Assembly: GCA_025450375.1 (NCBI GenBank) | Contig: JANWHO010000212.1 | Span: 1-6,513, forward strand | Direction: 5' to 3' | From: Chloroflexota bacterium | Lineage (GTDB): Bacteria > Chloroflexota > UBA5177 > JANWHV01 | DNA length: 6,513 nucleotides | Shown: positions 1-6,510 of the stretch, in pieces | How the letters are laid out: each line of letters opens with the position of its first letter | How positions within the stretch are numbered: the stretch's first letter is position 1 | Made by a program: the position numbers and the translations under genes | Notes under the pieces: model-generated | Database searches by the model: none | Told to the model about the DNA's origin: nothing | What the model saw: the letters and a program-made list of their open reading frames with translations, nothing else

Positions 1-481
1 CGGCGGCCAATCCACCGCGAGCGGTGGACATGGGCGCGACGGTAGTCCAGGTGTTGGTATGGGGATCGTAGGCTTCCACGGTGTTCAGAACCCCGTTGGC
101 GTTCGAGCCCCCGATGGCATAGACACGCCCATCCGTGCCTGTGGCCGCGGCGGGCATGGTGCGCGGCGAACTCATCCCGGCGACCGCGGTCCAGGCATTG
201 GCGCTGGGATCATAGGCTTCGACCGCGCTCACGAATCCGCTGTCGGCAGAGCCGCCGATCGCGTAGATACGGCCATCGGGACCGGACACGGCGGCGGAGC
301 CCGCCAGCGCGGTCGGCAACGGCGCCGCCGCGGTCCAGACCATCGTGCTAGGGGAATACGCTTCGACCGCGGCAGTGTAGCCGCCGGAGGTGTTCCCCCC
401 AATGGCATAGATGCGTCCATCGGCACCGGCCGCCGCGGCCGGGACGTTACGGGCCGTGATCATCGGCGCGACGGGGCTCCA
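1..481 (-). repeat. Kelch repeats, 144-bp (48-residue) period, within the TIM-barrel/Kelch gene
   Basis: Each unit contains a Trp in an W(T/S)xVAPM-like strand (residues 327, 375, 423, 471), then a DGR(I/V)YAIGG strand (347, 395, 443) and a VEAY(D/S)P strand (365, 413, 461). The spacing is exactly 48 residues throughout. This is the classic Kelch/galactose-oxidase-type blade with the Gly-Gly pair and spaced Tyr and Trp. Three full blades and the start of a fourth are visible. Propellers normally close with six or seven blades, so perhaps 130-200 more residues lie beyond the left edge. Confidence 0.88.
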
Positions 482-1459
482 GGCACCTTTTCCGGCTACC
501 GGTGTTGGTGTATTGGTGGCGGTATCCGTGGCGGTTATGGATCCACCGCAGGCCGGAGCCGTCTGCTGCTTGGTCCAACTGGCGAAGGCGCCGTACCAGG
601 AAGGAAGTGAGATGGCGGTGGCGCCGGAGGCCGCGTAATCGGATGAGTAATACCAGAAGCCTCCGTTGCTCCGGAAGGTGGTCAGGCGGTTCTCGGCGTC
701 CTGGGCTGAGGTCGCCGCCAGGTTCGCGGGGTCGCCCTGCACCGCCAACCAACGCCAGGCGGGGATACCCCAGCTTGTCGGCAGCGGCTGGGCATATTGG
801 TTCTCCACGCTGACGATGTCGGCATACCCGAACAGCGAGGGATCGGGAGGGACGGCGCCTGGGTTCATGATCACCAGCTTCGCGGCGCCGTAACTCTTGA
901 CATGGGCTGCCCGGGCGCTCTGGTAGGCGGAGTCTCCACTTGCCGTACTGGTTTGGTCGAAAAAGATGCCGTCGTAGCCGGCCGTCATCGCGGTGTCGAT
1001 CGCCGCGTCAACCGTGGCCGCCGGCGCCGCGGCATAGTTCAAGGCGATGTACTGGATGGCCCGGATGCCGGTTTGATGCAGGTAGGCCGGAATGTCACTC
1101 CGCCCGCCCAGGCCGTCACCAACCACCACGAAGTTCGGTTGGCCGGTGACGATCGTCTGGAGGGTCGAGTCGGTGGAGGCGGGATTCTGGATAAAGCCGT
1201 AGTACAGGGTGAAGAGCCCATTTCCAGCCGGGCAAGCCCCCGGAGGTGGAGGCGGAGCGATCGGAGTGGCATTCGCCGCGAGACCGGCTGCTTGGGCGTT
1301 ACCGGAGCTGGAGAATCCCCTGAGGTCGGGGAGCCCAGGAGCCATACCCAGTGCCCGAACCGGTATCCCCGCGATCAGGATTAGCGCCAGGAGTAGGTAT
1401 CGCGCCTGCCGGTTTGGCCTTAGCCGGCCCGATCTATGCTTTGCTGTTATCCCGATCAT
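1..1459 (-). CDS. Exported Spherulin-4-like TIM-barrel protein fused to a Kelch beta-propeller (3' end outside the window)
   Basis: An open minus-strand frame of 486 codons begins at ATG 1459 and runs through position 1 without a stop. The start follows a good ribosome binding site (AAGGGA, 6-nt spacer). Residues 1-20 are basic and residues 21-34 are hydrophobic (YLLLALILIAGIPV), so it reads as a signal peptide or N-terminal membrane anchor. Residues about 48-75 are an Ala/Pro-rich spacer. Residues about 80-298 resemble the Spherulin-4 / GH114-like TIM-barrel group: IQYIALNY (135-142), YDGIFFDQ (162-169), LVIMNPG (195-201), and DIVSVEN (214-220). Family members usually have FFDE where this one has FFDQ. 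D168 and E219 sit where catalytic acids would be expected at strand ends. A Thr/Pro linker (about 307-322) leads to Kelch repeats from residue 327. By inference it is a secreted or surface carbohydrate-active or carbohydrate-binding protein; substrate and activity are unknown. It lies downstream of the 1665-2528 gene but is separated from it by a large palindrome, so co-transcription is doubtful. Confidence 0.82.
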   Translation of the reverse strand, partial: MIGITAKHRSGRLRPNRQARYLLLALILIAGIPVRALGMAPGLPDLRGFSSSGNAQAAGLAANATPIAPPPPPGACPAGNGLFTLYYGFIQNPASTDSTLQTIVTGQPNFVVVGDGLGGRSDIPAYLHQTGIRAIQYIALNYAAAPAATVDAAIDTAMTAGYDGIFFDQTSTASGDSAYQSARAAHVKSYGAAKLVIMNPGAVPPDPSLFGYADIVSVENQYAQPLPTSWGIPAWRWLAVQGDPANLAATSAQDAENRLTTFRSNGGFWYYSSDYAASGATAISLPSWYGAFASWTKQQTAPACGGSITATDTATNTPTPVAGKGAWSPVAPMITARNVPAAAAGADGRIYAIGGNTSGGYTAAVEAYSPSTMVWTAAAPLPTALAGSAAVSGPDGRIYAIGGSADSGFVSAVEAYDPSANAWTAVAGMSSPRTMPAAATGTDGRVYAIGGSNANGVLNTVEAYDPHTNTWTTVAPMSTARGGLAA

Positions 1460-1465
1460 CTCATG

Positions 1466-1473
1466 TCCCTTTT
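1466..1473 (-). promoter_or_regulatory. Ribosome binding site of the TIM-barrel/Kelch gene
   Basis: On the minus strand AAAAGGGA is followed by a 6-nt spacer and ATG at 1459. A second ATG lies in that spacer in another frame and reaches a stop after two codons, so the 1459 start is the one supported. No convincing -35/-10 pair was seen upstream of it. Confidence 0.6.
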
Positions 1474-1572
1474 CCGCCAACCTCGGCGCTCCGTCTCGTC
1501 TCTGATGCCTGTATGATCCTGATCGGTGGTCGCGTACCCCCGGTACCGCTTGGAGCAAGTAGGCCGCCGGTT

Positions 1573-1638
1573 GTAGGGGCACCCCTCGTGGGTGCCCTCG
1601 TGCGGACCGCCAGGGGCACCCACGAGAGGTGCCCCTAC
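1573..1638. repeat. 66-bp imperfect palindrome (REP/MITE-like intergenic element)
   Basis: The left arm 1573-1597 and the right arm 1614-1638 are reverse complements with one mismatch in 25. They flank a 16-base centre that itself contains GCGG-A-CCGC. Each arm is also a hairpin alone: GGGCACCC at 1577-1584 pairs with 1590-1597, and AGGGGCACC at 1612-1620 pairs with 1628-1636. It starts 27 bp past the stop codon of the 1665-2528 gene, so it could help end or stabilise that transcript. It has no T-tract on either side and is not a canonical intrinsic terminator. The GTAGGGG...CCCCTAC ends resemble dispersed palindromes common in Chloroflexota and other environmental genomes; copy number here cannot be seen. 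Confidence 0.85.
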
Positions 1639-1664
1639 CGAGAACCACCTCGATTTCTCAATGA

Positions 1665-2528
1665 CTAGCAGCTATATTCTTCCTCGGATGTGAGATCCTG
1701 GATCAATGTGCGTAACTGGCCCCGTCCCGGCTCTAGAAGGCCCGCGTCCGCCAGGGCGCTCAGGGCCCGTTCACGAAAGGCGGCCGCCGCCGAGATATCA
1801 TGGGGACTCGCGCGCGCTCGCGCCTGTCCTGGGACCCCATCAGACTGATCGGGCGGGATGAAGAGCACCCGCGGATCGATGAGCCATCGATGGGCACCGG
1901 CTGGATCGAACTCAGCGGCCAGACCAATCGCCTGGCCCAGACCGCGGCACGCTTCTACGACTCGCGGCGGGGCGCCCGCCAACTGGGCGCTCAGGGCGGC
2001 GAAGGTGGCCGGAAGTTCGGCGGCTCGCACGAGAACCGCTTCGATCGGCGCCGGCGCCGAGGCGCCATCCAGGCTGGCCGCGACCCGAGCGAGACCGACC
2101 TCCAGGGTCTTGCCCATGGCAACCCGCGTGTTCGAGGGCGCCTCGATGGCGGTGATGGCCAGACGAGGCAGACTATGGAAGAGGAAGACGCCGATTTCCC
2201 GAATCTCCTCGGGACACGACTCCTCCCAAAGCGCCGGGTACATGCAGGTGCCCACGCCATGAAGGATCAGTTGACCAACCCCGGCGGACACCGCGGCGGC
2301 GGCCAGCGGGTAGGCCGGGGCCTCCGTGCCCCACAGCCCGGCATAGATCAGGGGAGCCAGGTGCGAATGAGAAGATCGCCCGAATCGGCCCGCTGGATCG
2401 CCCACGCCGGCGAGAAGGGCCCGCGGCAGCCGGCGGCAGCGAGCGTTCGGTGCGTACGAGAGCACCAACGCCTCGGCCTGGGCCATCACGGCCTCCTGGC
2501 GGGCGATCCATCGCTGATCCGGTGCCAT
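1665..2528 (-). CDS. Hypothetical alanine-rich helical protein, possible catalytically degenerate polyprenyl-synthetase-fold protein
   Basis: The protein has 287 residues from ATG 2528, which follows a strong GGGAGGG site with a 7-nt spacer. An in-frame GTG at 2558 would add ten residues but has no such site. The protein is almost entirely predicted helix, without signal peptide or clear membrane segment. Two segments recall class I isoprenyl diphosphate synthases. Residues about 57-94 align in style with the helix that usually ends in LIHDD, but here read LILHGVGTC. Residues about 167-208 (AAELPATFAALSAQLAGAPP, then VVEACRGLGQAIGLA) resemble the helix pair before the second DDxxD motif, but here continue EFDPAGAHRW. 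Both metal-binding aspartate motifs are therefore missing, so ordinary prenyl transfer is unlikely if the relation is real. The region 223-245 is a Pro/Gly-rich loop, and the C-terminus is acidic (EEEYSC). It is transcribed divergently from the large regulator. The family assignment is tentative; the gene call is firm from the ribosome binding site and composition. Confidence 0.78.
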   Translation of the reverse strand: MAPDQRWIARQEAVMAQAEALVLSYAPNARCRRLPRALLAGVGDPAGRFGRSSHSHLAPLIYAGLWGTEAPAYPLAAAAVSAGVGQLILHGVGTCMYPALWEESCPEEIREIGVFLFHSLPRLAITAIEAPSNTRVAMGKTLEVGLARVAASLDGASAPAPIEAVLVRAAELPATFAALSAQLAGAPPRVVEACRGLGQAIGLAAEFDPAGAHRWLIDPRVLFIPPDQSDGVPGQARARASPHDISAAAAFRERALSALADAGLLEPGRGQLRTLIQDLTSEEEYSC

Positions 2529-2535
2529 AGTATAG

Positions 2536-2542
2536 CCCTCCC
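2536..2542 (-). promoter_or_regulatory. Strong Shine-Dalgarno that fixes the start of the synthetase-like gene at 2528
   Basis: GGGAGGG on the minus strand stands 7 nt before ATG 2528. The longer GTG start at 2558 has only GC-rich sequence upstream, so the shorter protein is preferred. Confidence 0.7.
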
Positions 2543-2591
2543 ATGGCTGGGTCACCACGGACGGCGTTCGGCGCCGCGCGTTACCTTGAGT

Positions 2592-2597
2592 AGCCTA
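2592..2597 (-). promoter_or_regulatory. Possible weak -10 element (TAGGCT) for the synthetase-like gene
   Basis: On the minus strand TAGGCT keeps the T, A and final T of TATAAT and lies exactly 8 bp after the last of three 11-bp-spaced repeats. No proper -35 hexamer is present, which is typical of promoters where a SARP-type activator occupies the -35 region. The implied leader is about 55-60 nt and includes the strong Shine-Dalgarno. The hexamer alone is a poor match, so the call rests on the repeat geometry. Confidence 0.3.
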
Positions 2598-2605
2598 GAT
2601 TGCAA

Positions 2606-2635
2606 CCATTACCCGGCCATTACCGCTCTATTCCC
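2606..2635. promoter_or_regulatory. Three tandem 8-bp repeats at 11-bp pitch, candidate SARP-type operator
   Basis: CCATTACC at 2606 and again at 2617, followed by CTATTCCC at 2628 (6 of 8 matches), form direct repeats one helical turn apart. On the minus strand they read GGGAATAG, GGTAATGG, GGTAATGG toward the synthetase-like gene. Known SARP proteins bind heptameric direct repeats with 11- or 22-bp spacing. The neighbouring plus-strand gene encodes a SARP-type winged helix plus BTAD, so it is the natural candidate for the bound protein. The link is inferred. Confidence 0.5.
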
Positions 2636-2717
2636 GGCACACCACCACGCGGGGCCGCTTCACATTCGTGGAGGCGAGTCTGACTGACTTGGCGGTTAGC
2701 AGACAGGGGCGCTGGAT

Positions 2718-2746
2718 TTCTCCCGCGGAGGCAATGTTCGTATACT
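2718..2746 (+). promoter_or_regulatory. Putative promoter of the large regulator (TATACT -10)
   Basis: TATACT at 2741-2746 matches five of six bases of the -10 consensus. Seventeen bases upstream is TTCTCC (2718-2723), a poor -35 with three matches. Transcription would start near 2753, leaving a leader of about 36 nt before the preferred GTG at 2789. Confidence 0.45.
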
Positions 2747-2788
2747 GCTCTTACCACCGATCCCGTGAGTATCTGGAGATTCCCCGGC

Positions 2789-5700
2789 GTGACCATGTTT
2801 CCCTTGAAGGTGCGGGCGCTGGGTGATTTCGTGGTCTGGCGCGGAGGCGAGCCTATTCCGGCGGCCGCCTGGTCACGCCGGAAGGTAGTGGCGCTCTTCA
2901 CCTGCCTATTGGGTGCCCCAGGCTACCGTCTACATCGAGAATCCTTGATCGAGACTCTGTGGCCCGAGGCGGACTCCGAGGCGGGCGCCAATAACCTGCG
3001 GGTGACGGCGCATCGGCTCCGTGGGGTGCTGAACGGTCCAAAAGCGGAGGGTGGGTATCTCCACGCGAGCGGTGATGTGCTGTCGCTGGCCCCGTTCGGC
3101 GACGATCGACCGGCCCCGATCGTGGCGGAAGGTTGGTTGGACGCGGCGGCCTTCGACCGCGCGGCCACGGCGTCCCTTGCCACCCGGGACCTGGCAAGCT
3201 GCCGAACGGCCCGCACTTTGTATACCGGTGACTATCTGCCTGGCGCACTCTATGACGACTGGGTGATCACTCGCCGCGAGGAACTGCGCCAGCAGTATCT
3301 CGCCCTGCTGGTCCTTGGCGCCAGATTGAGCCTCGATCAGGCCGACCCCAGGGAGAGCGAGACCTGGCTGGCCGCGATCCTCGCCCATGATCGCTGCCAT
3401 GAATGGGCGGCGCGCGGTCTGATGCGGCTCCATGCGGCGGACGGGCGCCAACGGGATGCCTTGCAACTCTACGAGACCCTGACTCGGACGCTCGCCGCGG
3501 ATCTCGGGCAGACACCGGCCCCAAGAACCGCGGCCCTGGCGGCGACCATTCGAGATGGGCGGCTGGGCCAGGTCACGCCTTCCGAGGAATCCACATCGCC
3601 GGCAAGCTCTCCCTCGGCCCTGCCCGCCAACGCCGGCCCGCCGGGAAACTTGCCGATCCCTTTGAACAGCTTGGTTGGCCGCGCCCGTGAAGTGGCCGAG
3701 ATTCTAGCCTTTTTCCCGTGCCGTCGCTTGGTAACCCTGGTCGGTCCGGGCGGGGTGGGGAAAAGCCGCCTGGCTATCGCCGCGGCTACCAGCCTGGCGG
3801 CCCACTATCCCGACGGAGCCTGGTTGGTGGAATTGGCCAATCTGGCGGGGACGGGCGAGGCGGGCACTCCTCTTCTTGGCCAGGCCGTGGCCACGGCGCT
3901 TGGCCTCCGCGAGGAAGCGACCCGGCCCATTCTGGCCACCCTGGTCGAGTTTCTCGCTCCCCGGCGGTTGCTGCTCGTGCTGGACAATTGCGAGCATGTA
4001 ATCGCGGCCAGCGCGAACCTGGCCCAGGCGCTGCTGCGGGTCTGCCCTGGACTGCACATCCTGGCCGCCAGCCGCGAACGCCTGGAGGTGGAGGGTGAGG
4101 TCGGCTATCTCGTTCCGCCGCTGGCCGTGCCCACTCAACTCGGACCCGGCCGGCAACCAGTGGCCCTGGAGGAGATACGGGCCGCGGAATCCGTGACCCT
4201 CTTCCTGGAGCGGGCCCGGGAGCGGCGCCCCGACTTTTCCCTTACCGCCGAGAACGCTCATTCGGTGGCCCAGATCTGTCGCCGGCTGGAAGGCCTGCCA
4301 TTGGCGCTTGAGTTGGCGGCGGCCCGGCTCAGCGTGCTGCCGATCGCGCGGATCGAGGAGCGCCTTGACGACTGTTGCCGCCTCTTGAGTGGCGGCCCAC
4401 GAACGGCGTCGGCGCGACAACGGTCGTTGCAGGGGGCCCTGGATTGGAGCTATGGCTTGTTGGCCGAGGCCGAACAGGCGGTCTTCCGGCGTCTGGCGGT
4501 TTTTGCCGGCGGCTCTACCCTTCCGGCGGTGGAAGCCGTATGCGTGGGCGACAGTGTCGAGGCATGGGCGGTCCTCGATCTGGTGAGCGGATTGGTCCAT
4601 AAGTCACTGCTTGCCCCAGCGGGGACGGAGGGCGAGGCGCGATACTGCGTGCTGGAGCCGGTGCGGCAGTACGCATTGGAGCAGTTGATAGTGGCCGGCG
4701 AGGAGACGGCCGTCCGAGAACGGCATCTCGCCTGGTGTCTCGATCTGGCAGCGCGGGCCGAGCCGATGCTCCTGGGGTCGGAGCAGGCTGTCTGGCTCAG
4801 CCTTCTGGAAACCGAGCACGATAATCTGCGGGCGGCCCTCGCCTGGTGCGTCCAGCGACGCTCTCCCCTGGCCGTACGGTTAGCTGGCCCGCTCTGGCGC
4901 TTCTGGTGGATGCGCGGCCATGCCGGTGAGGGGCGGCGCTGGCTGGATGCCGCGCTGGCTTGCGAGGGGGAGCAGGACGCGGCGCGGGCCACCGCCCTGA
5001 ATGGGGCGGGCGCCCTCGCGTATTATCAGGGCGATTACGAGCGGGCGCGATCGCTCTATGAAAGCAGTCTCTCATTGCGTCGAACCCTGGCGGATATGCG
5101 GGGCGTCGCGAGCACCCTCGGGAATCTCGGTGGGGTGGCGGACAGTCAAGGGGTGTACGAACGGGCATGGGAGCTCTACGAGGAAAGCCTGGCTCTGCGC
5201 CGGAACCTGGAGGATCAGTGGGGAATCGCGATCATGCTGAATAATCTGGGAAACCTGGCCCAACAGCGGCTCGACTACGCGCGATCTTTGGTGCTGCATG
5301 AGGAGAGCCTCACCCTGCGTCGGGCTCTGGGCGATACCTGGGGGGTCTCCAATACGCTCGGCAACCTGGGACACGTAGTGTACGACCTGGGGGACTATCC
5401 GCGGGCTCGACTTCTTCAGGAAGAAAGCCTGGCCCTCAAGCGTGAACTCGGGGATACGCCAGGGATCGCGAACGCAATCAGCAGCCTTGGCCATGTGGCC
5501 CGTGAGATGGGCGACCTTCCGCGGGCTCAGGCGCTGCTCGGGGAGAGTCTGAGCCTCTACCGCTCCCTGGGGGAGCAACGCGGCATCGTCGAAAGCATGG
5601 AGGGACTGGCCGCGGTCGCCCTTGGCCGCGGGGCTGCCGAGCGCGCCGTCCAGTTGCTCGGATTCGCCGATGCGTTGCGGACGAGCATCAAGGCATCCCT

Positions 5701-5851
5701 GCACGGCAACGAGCGCGCCGCCTACGATCGCCACCTCGCGGTCGCCCGCGCTGCCCTCCCGGGCGAGGCATTCGCCGTCGCCTGGGCGGCCGGTCAGGCG
5801 ATGTCGTTGGAGCAAGCGTGTGCCGCCACCGAGGAAAGGCCCGCGGACTGA
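2789..5851 (+). CDS. AfsR/SARP-type transcriptional regulator: winged helix, BTAD, NB-ARC ATPase, winged helix, TPR
   Basis: This cytoplasmic DNA-binding regulator has 1020 residues from GTG 2789. Residues about 5-83 form an OmpR/PhoB-type winged helix of SARP type (KVRALGDFVVWRGG near the start). Residues about 115-255 are a BTAD domain, with LYTGDYLPG (144-152), YDDW (155-158) and RREELR (162-167). A Pro/Ser-rich linker (260-290) leads to an NB-ARC ATPase: Walker A GPGGVGKS (319-326), Walker B LLLVLDN (394-400), AASRERL (426-432), and GLPLAL (502-507). All key nucleotide-binding motifs look intact. A second winged helix follows (about 551-633, with LDWSYGLL and YCVLEPVRQYALEQL). Six TPR units cover 734-973, and a conserved tail ends the protein without a LuxR-type helix-turn-helix. 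The start is uncertain: GTG 2789 has TGGAG 10 nt upstream, ATG 2795 has no suitably spaced site, and in-frame GTG 2765 (1028 residues) has none. By family analogy, ATP binding and a ligand or partner sensed by the TPRs would gate DNA binding and activation of nearby genes. The divergent synthetase-like gene is the likeliest visible target. Confidence 0.95.
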   Translation: MTMFPLKVRALGDFVVWRGGEPIPAAAWSRRKVVALFTCLLGAPGYRLHRESLIETLWPEADSEAGANNLRVTAHRLRGVLNGPKAEGGYLHASGDVLSLAPFGDDRPAPIVAEGWLDAAAFDRAATASLATRDLASCRTARTLYTGDYLPGALYDDWVITRREELRQQYLALLVLGARLSLDQADPRESETWLAAILAHDRCHEWAARGLMRLHAADGRQRDALQLYETLTRTLAADLGQTPAPRTAALAATIRDGRLGQVTPSEESTSPASSPSALPANAGPPGNLPIPLNSLVGRAREVAEILAFFPCRRLVTLVGPGGVGKSRLAIAAATSLAAHYPDGAWLVELANLAGTGEAGTPLLGQAVATALGLREEATRPILATLVEFLAPRRLLLVLDNCEHVIAASANLAQALLRVCPGLHILAASRERLEVEGEVGYLVPPLAVPTQLGPGRQPVALEEIRAAESVTLFLERARERRPDFSLTAENAHSVAQICRRLEGLPLALELAAARLSVLPIARIEERLDDCCRLLSGGPRTASARQRSLQGALDWSYGLLAEAEQAVFRRLAVFAGGSTLPAVEAVCVGDSVEAWAVLDLVSGLVHKSLLAPAGTEGEARYCVLEPVRQYALEQLIVAGEETAVRERHLAWCLDLAARAEPMLLGSEQAVWLSLLETEHDNLRAALAWCVQRRSPLAVRLAGPLWRFWWMRGHAGEGRRWLDAALACEGEQDAARATALNGAGALAYYQGDYERARSLYESSLSLRRTLADMRGVASTLGNLGGVADSQGVYERAWELYEESLALRRNLEDQWGIAIMLNNLGNLAQQRLDYARSLVLHEESLTLRRALGDTWGVSNTLGNLGHVVYDLGDYPRARLLQEESLALKRELGDTPGIANAISSLGHVAREMGDLPRAQALLGESLSLYRSLGEQRGIVESMEGLAAVALGRGAAERAVQLLGFADALRTSIKASLHGNERAAYDRHLAVARAALPGEAFAVAWAAGQAMSLEQACAATEERPAD
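4988..5707 (+). repeat. Six in-frame TPR units of exactly 40 codons (120-bp period)
   Basis: Each unit follows LGNLGxVAxxxGDYxRAxxLYEESLALRRxLGDxxG(I/V), a TPR extended to 40 residues as in TPR_12-type arrays. Units two to four are most alike (LGNLG, EESLxLRR repeated), suggesting duplication inside the gene. The sixth is degenerate and grades into the C-terminal tail. The 34-residue core is lengthened by a six-residue loop in all six. Confidence 0.88.
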
Positions 5852-5896
5852 CCGGTAGCCATAGCCACTGGGAGGTGTTTCCTGACGGCGGGCGTG

Positions 5897-6472
5897 CTAC
5901 GGACGCGCTTCCGGGCCGGCCAGCAAGCGATCGCACCGGTCCAGCCATTCCAGAGTGGCCCGCGTACGCGCGATGCGCGCCTCCCGCAGTAGCGCCAGGA
6001 AGACGTCGTCCAGAGGGTCAGCCACCGGCAACTCCTCCGCTTCCAGGGCACGCAGAAACTCGCTAAAGAGGGTGCGCTGCCGAGCGATCAACCCTTTGGT
6101 GCGGTTGGGATCGAGTCGCTGGGCCAGGTAGAGCTTGAGCGGGAGATCCAGCAGGACATCGCGGGGACGGGCCACCGGCTCATCCAGCCAGGCCAGGACC
6201 GCCTCGTGTCCCGATTCGGTGATGTGGAAGATGTGGCGGGGCGGGTGCCCATCCTGGCTCTGCTCCTCGCCCGCAATCAATCCATCCTTCTCCAGACGGG
6301 TTAGCAACGCGTAGAGGTGGCTGGTCCCCAGGTGGATGGTGCTGCCCAGGGGAGTGGACGGCGCGAAGGCACGAATCAGGTCGTAGCCATGGCGCGGACC
6401 CTCGGCCAACAGACCGAGGAGGGCGTACCGCGCCGGTCCGGCGGCATCCACGGGGCGCCGCGTCAGCGGCAT
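5897..6472 (-). CDS. PadR-family transcriptional regulator
   Basis: This 191-residue protein has the two-part PadR layout. The N-terminal winged helix (about 15-100) carries YALLGLLAEGPRHGYDLI, then HLGTSHLYALLTRLEKDGLI as recognition-helix region, and the wing GHPPRHIFHITESG (75-88). The C-terminal part (about 104-186) is a charged helical dimerisation region of the Vir_act_alpha_C kind. The family's usual role is dimeric repression of a nearby transporter or detoxification gene, with small-molecule release. The ATG at 6472 is the first possible start after an in-frame TGA four codons upstream, although no clear Shine-Dalgarno precedes it. Its stop is 45 bp from the end of the convergent large regulator, and no intrinsic terminator is seen between them. 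Its target is probably to the right of the window. Confidence 0.93.
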   Translation of the reverse strand: MPLTRRPVDAAGPARYALLGLLAEGPRHGYDLIRAFAPSTPLGSTIHLGTSHLYALLTRLEKDGLIAGEEQSQDGHPPRHIFHITESGHEAVLAWLDEPVARPRDVLLDLPLKLYLAQRLDPNRTKGLIARQRTLFSEFLRALEAEELPVADPLDDVFLALLREARIARTRATLEWLDRCDRLLAGPEARP

Positions 6473-6479
6473 GGAGCCG

Positions 6480-6510
6480 GGTCACGGGCGGTCAAGGTCA
6501 GGGTGATCAC
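6480..6510. promoter_or_regulatory. Possible operator region upstream of the PadR gene
   Basis: Three GGTCA motifs (6480-6484, 6490-6494, 6496-6500) and a perfect GTGATCAC palindrome (6503-6510) are packed into 31 bp just before the PadR start. PadR proteins often autoregulate through dyad sites at this position. The motifs are short and the region is cut by the window edge, so this is only a candidate. Confidence 0.25.

Noticed and set aside
797..1384. Plus-strand open frame of 195 codons
   Set aside because: It is antisense to the TIM-barrel coding region, whose minus-strand frame is open throughout and carries family motifs.
1534..1546. GTACC-CCC-GGTAC inverted repeat upstream of the Kelch gene
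   Set aside because: The 5-bp arms do not extend further and no promoter elements flank it, so chance is likely in GC-rich DNA.
1800..2687. Long plus-strand open frame (295 codons) opposite the synthetase-like gene
   Set aside because: Its product is Arg/Gly-rich and low in complexity and it lacks a ribosome binding site. The minus-strand frame has a strong Shine-Dalgarno and normal protein composition.
2668..2826. Small plus-strand frame (GTG 2668, 52 residues) considered as a signalling peptide gene
   Set aside because: There is no Shine-Dalgarno, it overlaps the promoter and start of the large regulator, and it has no peptide-precursor features such as a leader or a conserved C-terminal motif.
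3704..4600. Minus-strand open frame of 298 codons inside the large regulator
   Set aside because: It is antisense to the intact NB-ARC domain with Walker motifs and shows no recognisable domain. It is a GC-rich shadow frame.
5852..5896. Search for a bidirectional terminator between the convergent genes
   Set aside because: Only a very weak GGA...TCC pairing is present, with no stable stem and no T-tract.
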